Shown piece after piece: positions 9,502 through 20,450 of a stretch of DNA of 64,000 bases (positions within the stretch are counted from its first letter, which is position 1; every line of letters starts with the position of its first letter). Source of the DNA: Imbricaverruca yamaguchii (lineage: Eukaryota; Arthropoda; Thecostraca; Neoverrucidae); the NCBI GenBank assembly GCA_034440575.1, contig JAOTOL010001341.1, positions 447,501 to 511,500 on the forward strand, read 5' to 3'. The notes beneath the pieces are model-generated. The model saw only the letters and a list, made by a program, of their open reading frames with translations, was not told the DNA's origin and did no database searches. Made by a program: the position numbers and the translations under genes.

Positions 9502-10467
9502 GGCTTAACTGACGATGGTGTTATTCTAGCACGAAGACTCACAGTGAGGAAGGGTAATGAGTTGCATCCCACCGAAAATTTTAACTCGATGGACTTACCC
9601 GCGTCTGTCCGTGTAGGTTACTTAACTGTCCAGGTTAGACAGTTCATCACAAATCATGCGGTGCTTCCGCCGTCAGAAGTTCGGCCACACAACACAGTTC
9701 TGCCGCAACCGTCCAGCATATAGAAGATGTGATTCATCTGAGCACGCGTCGGACCATTGCAATGCCGAAGCACCCTGGTGTGTCAGTTGTGGAGAGGTTT
9801 AGAGTGCACACAGTACGTGCGACAGATCGTGTCACACTTACAAGAAAGAGAGGGATAAAAAAACTTTCGCTGAAGTGTACGAAAAATATTTCGTTTCGAG
9901 AGGCCAGGAATATATACGAGAGCATTCATCTCAAAGTTGTATATGCAGCAAAGGTAGCTGGCCAGTCGAGTAAAACTACTCTCACAGCCCCACAACATTT
10001 ACAACCCAACAAGGCCTCTGAACTGATCGAGGAATTAACAACACTGCTGCGATCATTCGGGGTGACTGTGGCATCGCTGGCGAAGCAGGTCAGTCGGCCC
10101 ACGACGACGCCGACAAAATTGAGGCCACACCTTCCACGAGTAAAAGGGCCGCTCGTGCACCGGAGGCCCCCTCCCGATCAATCCTCGAGGGCGGGGAGTG
10201 GACACTAGTCCAATGGACCAAGAGGCTCATCGGTCCTTCCCATCCAATCCAGGCCCTTCCCCATCTACCTCATCAACACCCTTGAAATCCCCATCCATCA
10301 TATCCCGTTCTCCCCCAACCTTCCCTCAAGTGCACGCCCCACCACCACCTCCAAATCAATCCTCCACATCTTCCCTGCCAGACCCCTTTCCCATTCCGGT
10401 GAGCCAGACCTCACCACCAGCCTCGACTTCCACTTCCGCACCTGCATCCCCGTCCTGTAACACCTGA
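9502..10467 (+). pseudogene. Copy A ORF1, zinc-knuckle and proline-rich C-terminal portion
   Basis: Homology to copy B resumes at 9502. A CCHC-type knuckle region starts at about 9658. Its first knuckle has the form CFRRQKFGHTTQFC, with the second Cys replaced by Arg. A DSSEHASDHC segment and CVSCG follow. After this comes FREARNIYESIHLK and LIEELTTLLRSFGV, matching copy B, then a Pro/Ser-rich tail (10198-10467). Frame changes and stops occur near 9800 and 10205. LINE Gag-like proteins bind element RNA through such knuckles. Confidence 0.75.
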
Positions 10468-10512
10468 CAAATCCAAATACCCGACATCAACCTCCACTAT
10501 CAGGAGGCTGAG

Positions 10513-10642
10513 AGGCGCGCCCGCTAGGCGAAGAGGGCGCGCCTGGCTCAAATGGAGAGTGCTCGGGCGACGAGCCGCCAAGACCCTGACAAGGCTCCTT
10601 CCCAAATGCCGGCTACACCATGATAGCCGGCGTTTGGGAAGG
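10513..10642. repeat. Two adjacent hairpins between ORF1 and ORF2 of copy A
   Basis: Hairpin 1 has arms AGGCGCGCCC (10513-10522) and GGGCGCGCCT (10535-10544) with a 12-nt loop. Hairpin 2 has 19-bp arms, 10597-10615 and 10624-10642 (CCTTCCCAAATGCCGGCTA against its complement with one G:T mismatch), and an 8-nt loop. No function is assigned. Confidence 0.7.
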
Positions 10643-10999
10643 ATGCCTGCTACGATGGTATATTGAATTCAGTCACGAAGGCGAATTGAGGGACCGGCGA
10701 TAGGCTACCTATGACATGGGCCCTCCGCTGCCTCCTCCCCGGCTGGGGGAACAGAAACGAGGCTTGCCACCTTCTGGCTCTCCACCGGGCTAAGAATCGC
10801 CGAACACTCGGCCCAGAACTCAGCTTTAAACCACTTCTACCCAGTTATGCCTCGCCATTCTCTGGTTTCACAATGGACCCCGTTAAGATGCTGATCTACC
10901 ATCAGCTGTGATGCTTTTTCATATTATGCTTTAAGTATCTTTTTATCACTTGAATGGTTGTCTTAAATACAATATTACAATGGAATTGTATGGAGATAC

Positions 11000-11640
11000 G
11001 ATCCAGTGCCCAGGACTTACAGGTGGTGCTAAAACAACACTGTTCGATTGCGGTGTGTCTCCAGGAAACTACAATTACACTATCAAGAATTGCCAATTAT
11101 TTCGCAAGGACATGGCAACAGACACCGTAGCACATGGTGGTGTGTTGCTGACAGTACACTGCAGCACACCCGCGCAGTAGGTAGATTTGAATACACCTTT
11201 GCAGGCTATCGCCGCACGTATCCACCTTAACCGTAGGCCGGTGTCAGTGTGTTCACTGTATCTATCTCCCGGGAATGCATTTCTGGCCTCGGAAGTCAGA
11301 CATCTGATATCCCAGCTTCCACAACCATCTTTGATTTAAGGAATTTCAACTCTCATCACACCGTCTGGGGATGTGATAGTAGTAACGGACGCGGACAAGT
11401 TTTACACACTGCTATTGAACGAAGTTATATGTTTGTTAAGCACAGGCACGCATACGCATTTCACTCTACCCTCGGGTCATTCTTCGGTACTAAATCTGAG
11501 TCCTGCAAGCCCACAACTAGTATATTCATTTGAGTGGGCAGTGCACGGGGATCCTCTTGGTAGCGACCATTTTCTTGTGTGGAAATATTATCGTGATGGA
11601 GCGGTTCTTGGTTCTAGACCTCCCCGTTGGAATCTCTAGA
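11000..11640 (+). pseudogene. Copy A endonuclease domain, decayed
   Basis: Fragments of an APE-type LINE endonuclease are visible in shifting frames. They include NCQLFRKDMATDTVAHGGV (compare copy B VLRKDVVTHTVVHGGV), FNSHHTVWGCDSSNGRG (the GDFNAHH.VWG region), and GDPLGSDHFLVWKYY with the catalytic SDH. The GDFN box itself reads DLRNFNSHH, so the Gly-Asp is lost. Multiple frameshifts show it is inactive. Confidence 0.7.
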
Positions 11641-13650
11641 AAACGGATTGGGCACGGTTCGCAGATAACATGGGGACCCACCCATGTTGATGCGGACTGT
11701 GAACTATCTCCTCAAACTGTGGAACAGTTCACATCTAAACTTCTACAATCCGCCGCAAGAACTATTCCGCGCACCACTGGTACTCCTCGTTGCACCCCGG
11801 TCTCGTAATGGACGGGCGCTTGTCGCGACGCTATACGGACACATATGCGAGCTTTCAGGACCTTCGATAAAAGAAACACAACCGCGAACCTCGGAGTACT
11901 TAGACGAGCAGGTGCCCTCGCGCGTCGTACCATCCGGGAGGCCAATCGAGTCTCCTGGAGAGATTATGTGAGTAAACTGTCCCGTTTTTCGCCAATATTA
12001 CTAGTGTGGTTACGACGGATTATGCACCCTGCCGAGGTTGCTGACGAGATTGGTGAAGTGTTGTCGGAAAGATGTCGCGTGAACAACCTGGGCGCAAAAT
12101 TCATCAGTCTCAGACGTCGTTGCGAGGAAACATCCATATACTTTTCCACCTCTGTTCAACTAAATTATTATCAATTTTTACATTAGCCGAACTAACATCA
12201 GCCGTAAACTCCCTGCAGAACATGTCAGAAGGACTGGACGGTGTCCATACTAGTATGCCGAAGCACCTGCCAGTGAACGCCGTCCATGAACTTGTATGTG
12301 TATTTGATATATTTTGGCATAGGGACAACTTTCCATATTCTTGGCGGGAGGCCATTGTGGTGCTTCTGCTTAAACATGGAGAGAGTGCATATGATCCACA
12401 TAGTTAAAGGCCTATTTCACTCACATCATTATGTAAGCTTTTGGAGAAGCTTGTCAATATCAGACCGGCATGATTCCTAGAAACAAATAACATTTTATAT
12501 AATGCCCAGTGTGATTTTAGGAAGTATCGCAGTGCAGTGGGTCACATTTTAGCTCTCGACACTACCGTACATGTTAGCTTTAAGGAGAAATGACATCTTG
12601 GAGCCATCTTTTTCGACAAAGAGAAAGCGTATGATACTGCATGGCGGTATGGTGTCTTGAAGAAAATACTTAACTATGGAATTCGTGGTGCGATGGCTAT
12701 CTTTATCAGCAATTTTCTGTGTGACTGCTTTTTCCAGGTTTGGCAACCGCCATTGGTAGCTGCCATTCCCGACGTTTTATACAAGAAAACGTTGCCACAA
12801 GGCAGCGTTCTAAGTGTCGCATTGTTTGCTATTATGATGAACGATATTGGAAATTGTCTTCCAAGATCCATCGGTCGGTCTCTCTTTGTTGATGATCTTG
12901 CGATTTGGTTCAGTGGCGCTACTACTCATTCTGTGGAGCGGCTGCTGCGACTGGCAGTGAGTCGGCTTGAAAGGTGGAGTTTCACCAATGGACTGATTTT
13001 TTTTTAAGTCGAAGACTAGGCAGTCATTTTTGTCGTCGTCGTCGACCATGCCTCGATTTTTCAGTGAGAATGTTTGGCACAGAGATCGATACCAAACCCG
13101 TTTGCAAGTTTTTGGGAGTGGACTTTGACAGTCGCCAGACATATCGAGAACACCTTAGAACTCTTGGGGATATGTTTTAAGGCATTGAACATCTTGAAGT
13201 ATGTGGCAAAAACGTCATATGGTGCAGACCAGACCGAAGACATTGCTGCTTTTTTACAGATCACTCATCCGCTCCAAACTTGACTACGACTGCTTCGTTT
13301 ACGACTCAGCTTGTACGTCTGATAAGCGAACGTTCGATGTTGTGCACAACGCAGCCTTGCGAATTGCCACTGGTGCGTTCCGAACGTCCCTCACGGCAAG
13401 CCTTCTGGTCGAAGCGCATGAACCACCCCTTGCCTTGCGGCGTCTCATATTTGGAATGAGATACGCGTGCAAGCCCTCACAATTTACAGACCATCCCATA
13501 CATGATATGGTGTTTTCGTCACGCATTGTGAACTTATTCCATGGATTATCTAATCAGCGTTCGGTACCTTTTTGTATCAGGCTCTATAATGCACTGTGTC
13601 GGAGTGGAATTGTAGGGGTGGCGGCTCTGCCGTCGGTGGGGTGTGTGGGG
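11640..13650 (+). pseudogene. Copy A reverse transcriptase, decayed
   Basis: RT segments in several frames, in order. They are RAGALARRTIREANRVSWRD, LTSAVNSLQNMSEGLDGVH, an IFFDKEKAYDTAW-type box A (about 12605-12640), PQGSVLSVALFA (about 12800), and SLFVDDLAIWFSG (about 12880-12920) with both catalytic Asp codons intact. CKFLGVDFDSRQTYREHL, RSKLDYDCFVYDSAC and LRIATGAFRTS follow. The match to copy B ends near 13650, where a GT-rich unrelated sequence begins. Many stops and frameshifts. Confidence 0.78.
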
Positions 13651-16590
13651 TGTGGGTGGGGTGAAATGGGGTGGGGGGGGTGTATGGGTGTATAGGTGTG
13701 TGGGTGAGTATTTGTGTGGGATGGATTCGTGATAAACTGTGTGTTATAATGTATTTTAGGTTTTGCCTAACCTAAGCTAAACTGGGATGGGTGTGTCAAA
13801 TGTGTGTGGACAATTTATTCTTGATGCAGCCCAAACTCGAATGGAACTGGAACTGATTGAACTACTTGAACTGACTTATTGGGGGCTTGACCTAACTCAC
13901 TCCTTGGCTCATTGTGCCTATGTCAGTGGTGTATTATGTTGTTTTTCACCGCCAATTCCACCGCACATCCCCAAACCCCAGCCGTCGTGATGTTGGTTTG
14001 AGTTGCCGTCCCTAACACGAATTTATATATGTGCGAGGTCAAAGTTTTGGGAACACCATATAGGTAAGTGAGAGTCTTTAGCCAGATTATAATGAATACG
14101 TTGCATGAGAGAATTGATGGCAATTAAATTTGTCATTGGTTTGAATGACATGTCCCGTGTTGGGACTTTTTGGACGCTAGTATTAGTATAATTTTGTGCA
14201 ATGTTCCGCACGAAATAGGTGCCTGTGTTGAGCCCCAAGCGGCTTCCGCTGATCCTTACATCTACCTACTCACGTTCATTCCCTTCATTCATTGCGCATT
14301 CGCTCGCCCCATTCATGCTCTCCTTATCAATTAATTAATTGCTTGGTCCCCAAATTTAGCTCCCTACCCCCCCCCTTTCAGCGGTACACAAACACATAGA
14401 TCGACAGACCAATGCTCTAATTTTGATGGTATTACCGGGCCGAACAAGTAAACCTTTCACTGCCAATGATGGCTGGCCTAGCCATTATTAGCAGCGTTTC
14501 TCGCCTGGACAAAGTCTTAACTGCAACGAGGGGGCTCGTCGTACTGACTCCGAGGGCTGATACAAGTGCTCTGATGTCTTTGACCGACACACCTAACCTT
14601 AAGTTCGATCGATGCCGCGCCGGGCCTTATTCGTCGTACACTTGCGACCAGGTCTGACGTAACCAACGGGCGGGCACGGATCCCTACCATGTTGGTCACG
14701 TACCCGGTCGTCTTTATATCCTAGCCGGCCCTATGAGTTTTGACCTTGGGGTCTTACGGCATGCCAAACCCGTCCATCATGCCCCTCGAACTGTCTGCAC
14801 CAACCGTGCCCACGTGCAGGGTTCGGGGGTGGACAAACCACCGGGCAGTGTTTTGCCAGTACCCTATAGTCCGGCGCCAGACTTCCGGCGAACGCACTGT
14901 GGTGGCCACTTTACCGGCCCCTCCCACATGCATACCATGTTCGCCACCTCACCTGCACCTCTGGATCGCAGAGGCCAGCGTGATTTTGCGGTCAAAGATC
15001 CAGAGCAGGTGAACTAATACCCCCGAAGTGTCCGTTCATCGCACCCTCTGGCAATCAGGCCTTAACCAAACGCGCGTCATATATATAACAGTAATAATAT
15101 TTTAGGCAATTTGACTGGCTTCAACACTCACCACCGTCGATCGGAAACTTTCTTGTCCATAGGAGGACGGCTCGCAAGTCGGCTGCCTCGCTTATAAATT
15201 TACTTTATAGTACAAATTAATATCAGGTACGATCCAAGCATAACTGTGTAAATCATTCCACCTTGTCGGGAAGTACTCATGGTACGATCTCCGTCTACGG
15301 GTCGGCTGTTGATGACCCGGTCAGAGCGCGCGCACCCCTCATCACCCGCGGCACGGCCGCCATTTCAATTCAGGACGTAAATATCCTCCCCTCTTCGCGC
15401 CTGGTCGCTGAGGTATTTACTACGCGGGCACCATAGAGTCGTAATTCTGACGTCATCCATTGCTGCACTATGTCTTATTTTATCCGGCCTTGCTCTACCA
15501 CTCCTCCTGTCCGTCACTGCCGAAATGCCACCACCGGTCTTTGTTGATGCCACTAGAGAATTTATATGCTTACTCTATATTTGCCCTTACATACACCGCA
15601 TCGCATCGCATTAGGCACACACTGCTCATATACTTCCCGCCATCTCCGACATCTCCGTCCACCTCGCAAAATAACCCAACTGGGGTTGACGCACCCTAAA
15701 ACCCTAATAATAATAATAATCCGTCCACCTTCTTACCATCCTAAACTTATCCTATTTGGTCCTTGGTCCCCCCCCCCCCATGAGACAGGTCGCTCTCAGC
15801 AATGAATTTGGTGAGAAGGCAGAAGCTACGGAAGAGAATTTAGGTTGGTTCGGTGGGAAAGAGGATGACACGCCAGAAGTTTAGCACTCACATTTCCTAT
15901 GGTGAGTGGCGAGTGGCCTTGGCTGAGTGCTTCCTCTCCTCCATCAGAAAACTCAGCCATCTGGCCACCGGTGGACGGCCCTCAGGCGCCGCGCGTGGTC
16001 CAGACCCTTCTCCTTTTCGTCCTGTTCTGTTCTGTTCTCTTGAACTTGCTCTTGCTCCGCCTCTTTTTTTCCTGTAACCATTCCCAGGGCTTCGGGGCAA
16101 GTTCGCGCTTTCTGATTCGTGGAGTATTCTTCTGGCTTGGGTGGCGACGGATCTAGGTCAGGGCACCGACCTCACGGGCCGATGTCCCTTCTTCCGGGGT
16201 GCTTGCACCACCGGCACCCTCGCGGAGGTGCCGAGCCGTTATTTGCGCTCGCCGTGCTGTTTGTCGGGCGCCCGTTTGATCTTGGGCGCCGGCGCAACTA
16301 GCATGTGCCGTTTGTTGACGGAACGGCCGCTTTGCCGTCGGCGCCGGCGCCACACTCGGGCGTTTTCCGGGCAAGTGTTTGTGCGGGACGGGTAAGACGG
16401 CCAGGATCTGACTGGATGTCTGGCAGCCTGTTCGGATAGGAAAATATATAAATTTTGGTGCCGAAAAATGTAAGCCTCCTTACAGAATCACTTTCCGTAG
16501 CGTGATAAAACCGAGCGCTTTGGATACTCCTCCCTTGGAGATACTGTGACCGACAATTGATGTTAGCCTGAGCGAAAACTGCAAACATAA
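13651..16590. mobile_element. Unidentified ~3-kb insertion in copy A
   Basis: Copy A and copy B align up to about 13650 and again from about 16590. The roughly 2.9 kb between them has no counterpart in copy B. It opens with a G/T-rich stretch (13636-13720), has a GC-rich part (about 14470-15020 and 15900-16400), and carries one tail-only LINE insertion at 15665-15719. No long conserved frame is recognisable on either strand, and I could not find a convincing flanking duplication or terminal repeats. It may be a non-autonomous or composite element. Confidence 0.5.
15665..15719 (+). mobile_element. Tail-only LINE micro-insertion (55 bp)
   Basis: 55 bp flanked by the exact 11-bp duplication TCCGTCCACCT (15654-15664, 15720-15730). 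The insert ends GTTGACGCACCCTAAAACCC followed by (TAA)n, the 3' end of the RNase H LINE family. It lies within the unidentified 3-kb block. Confidence 0.8.
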
Positions 16591-17446
16591 TACCCTACCG
16601 CAGTAGTTCCGAATTCAAACACTGGACCTCATTGCGTCCTACATCAGCTACAAGACAACATACGCGGACGGTTCAAAGATCGAAACTGGTGTTGGATCGG
16701 CGTTTGTTCGCGGCTCCGCCACACAATCTTTTACGCTACCTGTGCAGGCATCAGTCTTCACATCCGAGTTGGTTGCCATTAACAAAGCATTGTGTTTTAT
16801 ACAAGTATCTGATGAAACATTACACGTCATCCTAACAGATAGTCTCAGTAGCCTTTTGGCACTGAAATATTTTAATTCATCACACTCCATTGTCAAGGAA
16901 ATAGTTTTACGGTTCACGTCACTACGTGTAGGGTTAAAACCGTCGTTATGTGCTGGATTCTGAGCCACGTTGGCATATTAGGGAATGAGGCCGCTGACGC
17001 GGCTGCAAAGCGAGCAGCACAAAAACCACGTACACGTTATATGCCAATTCCTGCTAGAGATATATATCCAGCCATCAAAAATTATGTTTTTCGTGAGTGG
17101 CAGGGGCTTTGGGACGCGGACGGTGAAAACAAGGTTAGGACAATTAAACCCAGCATCGGCCAGTGGTCCTCGTGCTCGCGTAGGACTAGGCGTGACGAGG
17201 TGACACTGTGCCGCTTATGAATTGGCCATATGTACCCAACGCACAGGTGTATTCTCTGTGGTGATGATGCGCCCATGCCCGAGATGCCAAGGATGCCTTT
17301 CAGTGCGTCACATCTTAACTTCATGCCCTCAGCTTTCTGATGTTTGCAGGCACTACTTTGGTCGTTCGCAGCCACTGTCAATTCGTCACGTCCTGGGGGA
17401 TGAATCGGTCGTGAACAATTCTGGTCAATTGTTCCACTTCTTTTGA
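16591..17446 (+). pseudogene. Copy A RNase H domain and C-terminal zinc motif, decayed
   Basis: RNase H motifs appear in order: TYADGSK (first Asp), TSELVAINKAL (Glu), LTDSLSSLLAL (second Asp) and SHVGILGNEAADAAAK (His/Asp). All four catalytic positions are retained, but in frames broken by shifts. The C-terminal part, matching copy B RRREEVILCRLRIGH, ends in a CCHC-like CILCGDDA...C region around 17255-17330. RNase H in I-group LINEs is thought to degrade template RNA during target-primed reverse transcription. Confidence 0.78.
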
Positions 17447-17497
17447 AGGTAGACTTCAATTCCATATATTCTCCTGTCTAATCTCTTGTACGGGAGC

Positions 17498-17528
17498 CCC
17501 CTAAACCCCAATAATCAACCAACCAGCC
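17498..17528 (+). mobile_element. Tail-only LINE micro-insertion (31 bp)
   Basis: 31 bp, CCCCTAAACCCCAATAATCA and on to CAGCC, between two exact copies of the 13-bp CTTGTACGGGAGC (17485-17497, 17529-17541). It looks like just the terminal tail of the RNase H LINE, inserted about 120 bp upstream of copy A's own 3' end. Confidence 0.7.
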
Positions 17529-17645
17529 CTTGTACGGGAGCAAGCTCGCACGCTAGGACTGTTTAGGATTGACACAGTTTAAATGGTTGTTATGGGCGCT
17601 GTATAACCACTGCAGTTGATGTGCCCTGAAACCCTAATAACTAAT

Positions 17646-18407
17646 TTACCATATTTCGCCATTTCTCGAGCCTTTTCTAGAAGAAGTTTTCGTTCGTCAC
17701 TGTCAGCTATCTTAGCCCTATAAATATTATTTTCCTGACTAATGGAAACAAATATCTTTTAGGACAACATCAGTGCCCATGATTTTATGTGCTACTGCCA
17801 TTACTTGTTGTTGAACTTCATGTAGTGACCTGGCTCCAGAGCCACTGATAATTATAGAGTCCCTTCTTTTTTGTCTCCTCCCCCATCTCGCTCAACTCTT
17901 GGATTTTGACTCTGAGCTTCTCAGGATTAGGTTCAGAGATGCTAGCTTGGGTTGCCATCCGAGCTCCCCGGACATCAATGTTCGCACCTGAGCGGTAAGT
18001 GCCTCAACAGCCTTGCACAATGTTTGCACTGTCTGGTGCAACTGCCCAAATGATCCAGGACTCAACCCATTCATTCCTGAGGAACTTTAAGCTCGGCGGT
18101 CAGTGCATGTAAATGCAATGGCATCACCTCCATGTTCAACAATTACCTGAACCACCGCCTCAGCCAAACCAAGGCACATTGTTGAAGGGTGAAACCAGCA
18201 GCTACACCTGTCGCATCCTATGACAAACAGTGCCACCATGCCACCACACATAGCACACTTTGTGCTAACTGAATCATTACCACCTGTCACCACATTTGCA
18301 TAGGTTGTCCCATCATTGGTAGTAGGGCTAGCATTACTACTCTGGGGCGACTAAGCTGCACCACGGGCACTACCTCCTCGTCCACGCCCCCTCTGCCTTC
18401 TGGGCAT
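17646..18407 (-). pseudogene. LINE-3 ORF1 with PHD finger, coiled coil and RRM-like region
   Basis: ORF1 starts at an ATG at 18407 (minus) with a basic stretch, MPRRQRGRGRGG, and has a stop about 18 codons in. A PHD-type zinc finger follows at about 18255-18090, with CAMCGG, CDRCSCWFHPSTMC and CTD; the last Cys ligand is changed to Arg. Next is a heptad-like TVQTLCKAVEALTAQVRTL segment and KIQELSEMGEETKK (coiled coil). Last is DSIIISGSGARSLHEVQQQV and ADSDERKLLLEKAREMAKYG, resembling the RNA-binding region of LINE ORF1 proteins. PHD fingers in ORF1 are established for CR1-group LINEs. It ends at the insertion of copy A and continues at 6943. Confidence 0.75.
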
Positions 18408-18456
18408 GTTTACTCAGGCAATTAGAGTTTACCAACCAGGTTACAAGTGGTACAGG

Positions 18457-18814
18457 CAGTGTTAAAATATTGGTTTTTCATTAGGTGTGAGATGTCGAAA
18501 CGAGCACAGCAGGATGACGAAATTTGTCATGGAATCAGTGTCATTTCAAGTGCCTTTGATGTCTTTCAGACCTAAATTTGAACCAATGTTTGTACCGTCA
18601 TCAGTTGTTTTGAAATTCAAATGTTAGGAAGAGCTATATTCGAGATAGCGATAAAAATGAATACTTAGCAAACGAGGTAATGTTAGACAGGAGACTCGAG
18701 GATTTCATAAGCACGCATCAAGAAGCAGGATGTCGATACTTATTGGAGCAGGATGTCAATTGAGTGTTCAGAAAGTGGTAAGTTCCACCTTATTTTACGA
18801 ATAATTTAACACTG
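18457..18814. mobile_element. hAT-type MITE, copy 2 (358 bp)
   Basis: Same 358-bp length, same CAGTGTTAAA / TTTAACACTG inverted repeats and near-identical sequence to 1593-1950. It is flanked by the 8-bp duplication GGTACAGG (18449-18456, 18815-18822). It lies in the presumed 5' leader of LINE-3. No coding capacity. Confidence 0.93.
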
Positions 18815-18822
18815 GGTACAGG

Positions 18823-20358
18823 TGTCCAGTCCGGTCCAGTCCAGTCTTCCTCGGCAACGATGTCAGCTTGCACCAGCGGCAAACGACAGTTCTTGGGGAG
18901 TTTGTGAGAGCAAATTCATTCACTCTGTACCACAACAAGCACAGTGCCCAAGGAGTCCATTCAAGCACCTTGGTACCTACCCAGCAATAATTATCCAGAA
19001 AGTTGGCTTACAAAAACAGTAAGGATGTGACCTACAATATTTTCAGCAATTACACCATCCTTTTAGTGGATACTAATAACTTGTTCCACAACAGCTGCAG
19101 CCAAGTAATCCTGCACGGCTATATTTTCATGTTGGGAATATGACACACCACTACAAACTTTATCTGTTTTATAATTGCTCTTTGCAAGTAGTTAGAAAAT
19201 TGTCCTCAAAGGTGACTGGATGTGGATGGTTTGTTCATTTTTGTGTTCAGGAAAAAATGCAATTACTGGTTTGGCCGTACAGAAGCAGCAGTGGAGCTAT
19301 TTGTTGCATGCCCTATGTGTTTGGACACCCTCTCCCCTCTTTCCCTATTTCCAATTTATCATTTCCTACATATCTAGGGGAGGGGCTTCTAAACACTTAA
19401 GACATTATGCAACAAATAACCCTACTGATGGAAAACTGAACAAGCTATCCATATCCAAACAGTTACTTTGGATGAAAATCCTCTAACCACTAGCAAGGAG
19501 CAACTTTAAAACATAATTACTTTGTATTGGTGTGCTGTGTCTCAAATATAAAAACGTAGTTGTGCAGGATTGCAAACACTAGGCATCTAGTTTCCTGAAC
19601 ACTTTAATATATTCATTATATCTCGTGTAGGAATGCTTGATTCCCATTCATAATCCTTCACATTTTTAATGAGCAGCGGGCTGAGCAGGGCTGAATATAC
19701 AAAGTGTATTATATGATATCACCATCACCAAGCAATAGATGATCCCTTTATAATTTCAAACTTAGGGTTAGGTTGGGGGTAATTTTGTGTTTTAAGATGC
19801 TTGATGAATTCCGAGAATTTGACTTCCAAACAACTGTTATCAACGTGATTAAAATGATGTTACCACTCATTTGATCTACAGAAGCTTACTTTTCAGTTGG
19901 CAAACAAAATAATAACAAATAAGCTTAAAATTGTATATACAATATAACATATAAAATGTTTTAAAAGATATGTATGATATTCAGATGCAACCTAGCACCA
20001 TCTACCATTTGAGAATTACATGCATGATTTGTCAAACGTTCTTTCCGAAAATGCCCAACAAACAAACTTTTAAGCTTAGCATTTTAAAATTATTTTATAC
20101 ATTTTTTAACACCTTGCTTAAACAAATATAACCATTTGTTTCCTTTATGGGGTAAAATTTGTGCAGAACTTATCTCATGAATATCTTGAAGCACAATAAT
20201 ACCAGATTAGACTAGGTGGGGCAACCTTCAAGGATTAAACTTTCCTCACACTTTCTTCATATCACAAGGTGTCAGTGTTATTGTGTGTGTTATCATCAGC
20301 CGACTGCCAGGCAGCCATTGGTGGCATCACCTAAGTCTGCTAAGAAAAGCATCAAGTA

Positions 20359-20365
<7 letters not shown>
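18823..20365. other. Non-coding stretch, nothing recognised
   Basis: AT-rich sequence with short frames only. The first part may still be the LINE-3 5' leader. I see no conserved domain, splice-bounded exon or terminal repeat. Confidence 0.4.

Positions 20366-20449
<84 letters not shown>
20366..20449. repeat. (AT)n/(GT)n compound microsatellite
   Basis: About 54 bp of AT dinucleotides (20366-20419), followed directly by GT repeats to 20449. Confidence 0.97.

Positions 20450-20450
<1 letters not shown>

Larger units (their letters stand above)
6944..17645 (+). mobile_element. RNase H-bearing LINE (I/Jockey-like), copy A, with nested insertions
   Basis: A composite 10.7-kb insertion into the ORF1/ORF2 boundary of LINE-3, flanked by the 13-bp duplication TTACCATATTTCG (6931-6943, 17646-17658). 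It starts with a poly-C tract and a GC-rich leader also found at the start of copy B (26892). It then has a Gag-like ORF1 with CCHC knuckles, an endonuclease, an RT with intact FVDD, an RNase H and a C-terminal CCHC motif. It ends GTTGATGTGCCCTGAAACCC. Without the nested LINE/SINE (8094-9492) and the unexplained block (about 13650-16590) it would be about 6.3 kb, close to copy B (5988 bp). All frames are broken. Confidence 0.85.

Noticed and set aside
14470..15020. GC-rich part of the 3-kb block considered as a Gag-like ORF
   Set aside because: Short frames on both strands carry no CCHC knuckle or other motif in a consistent order.
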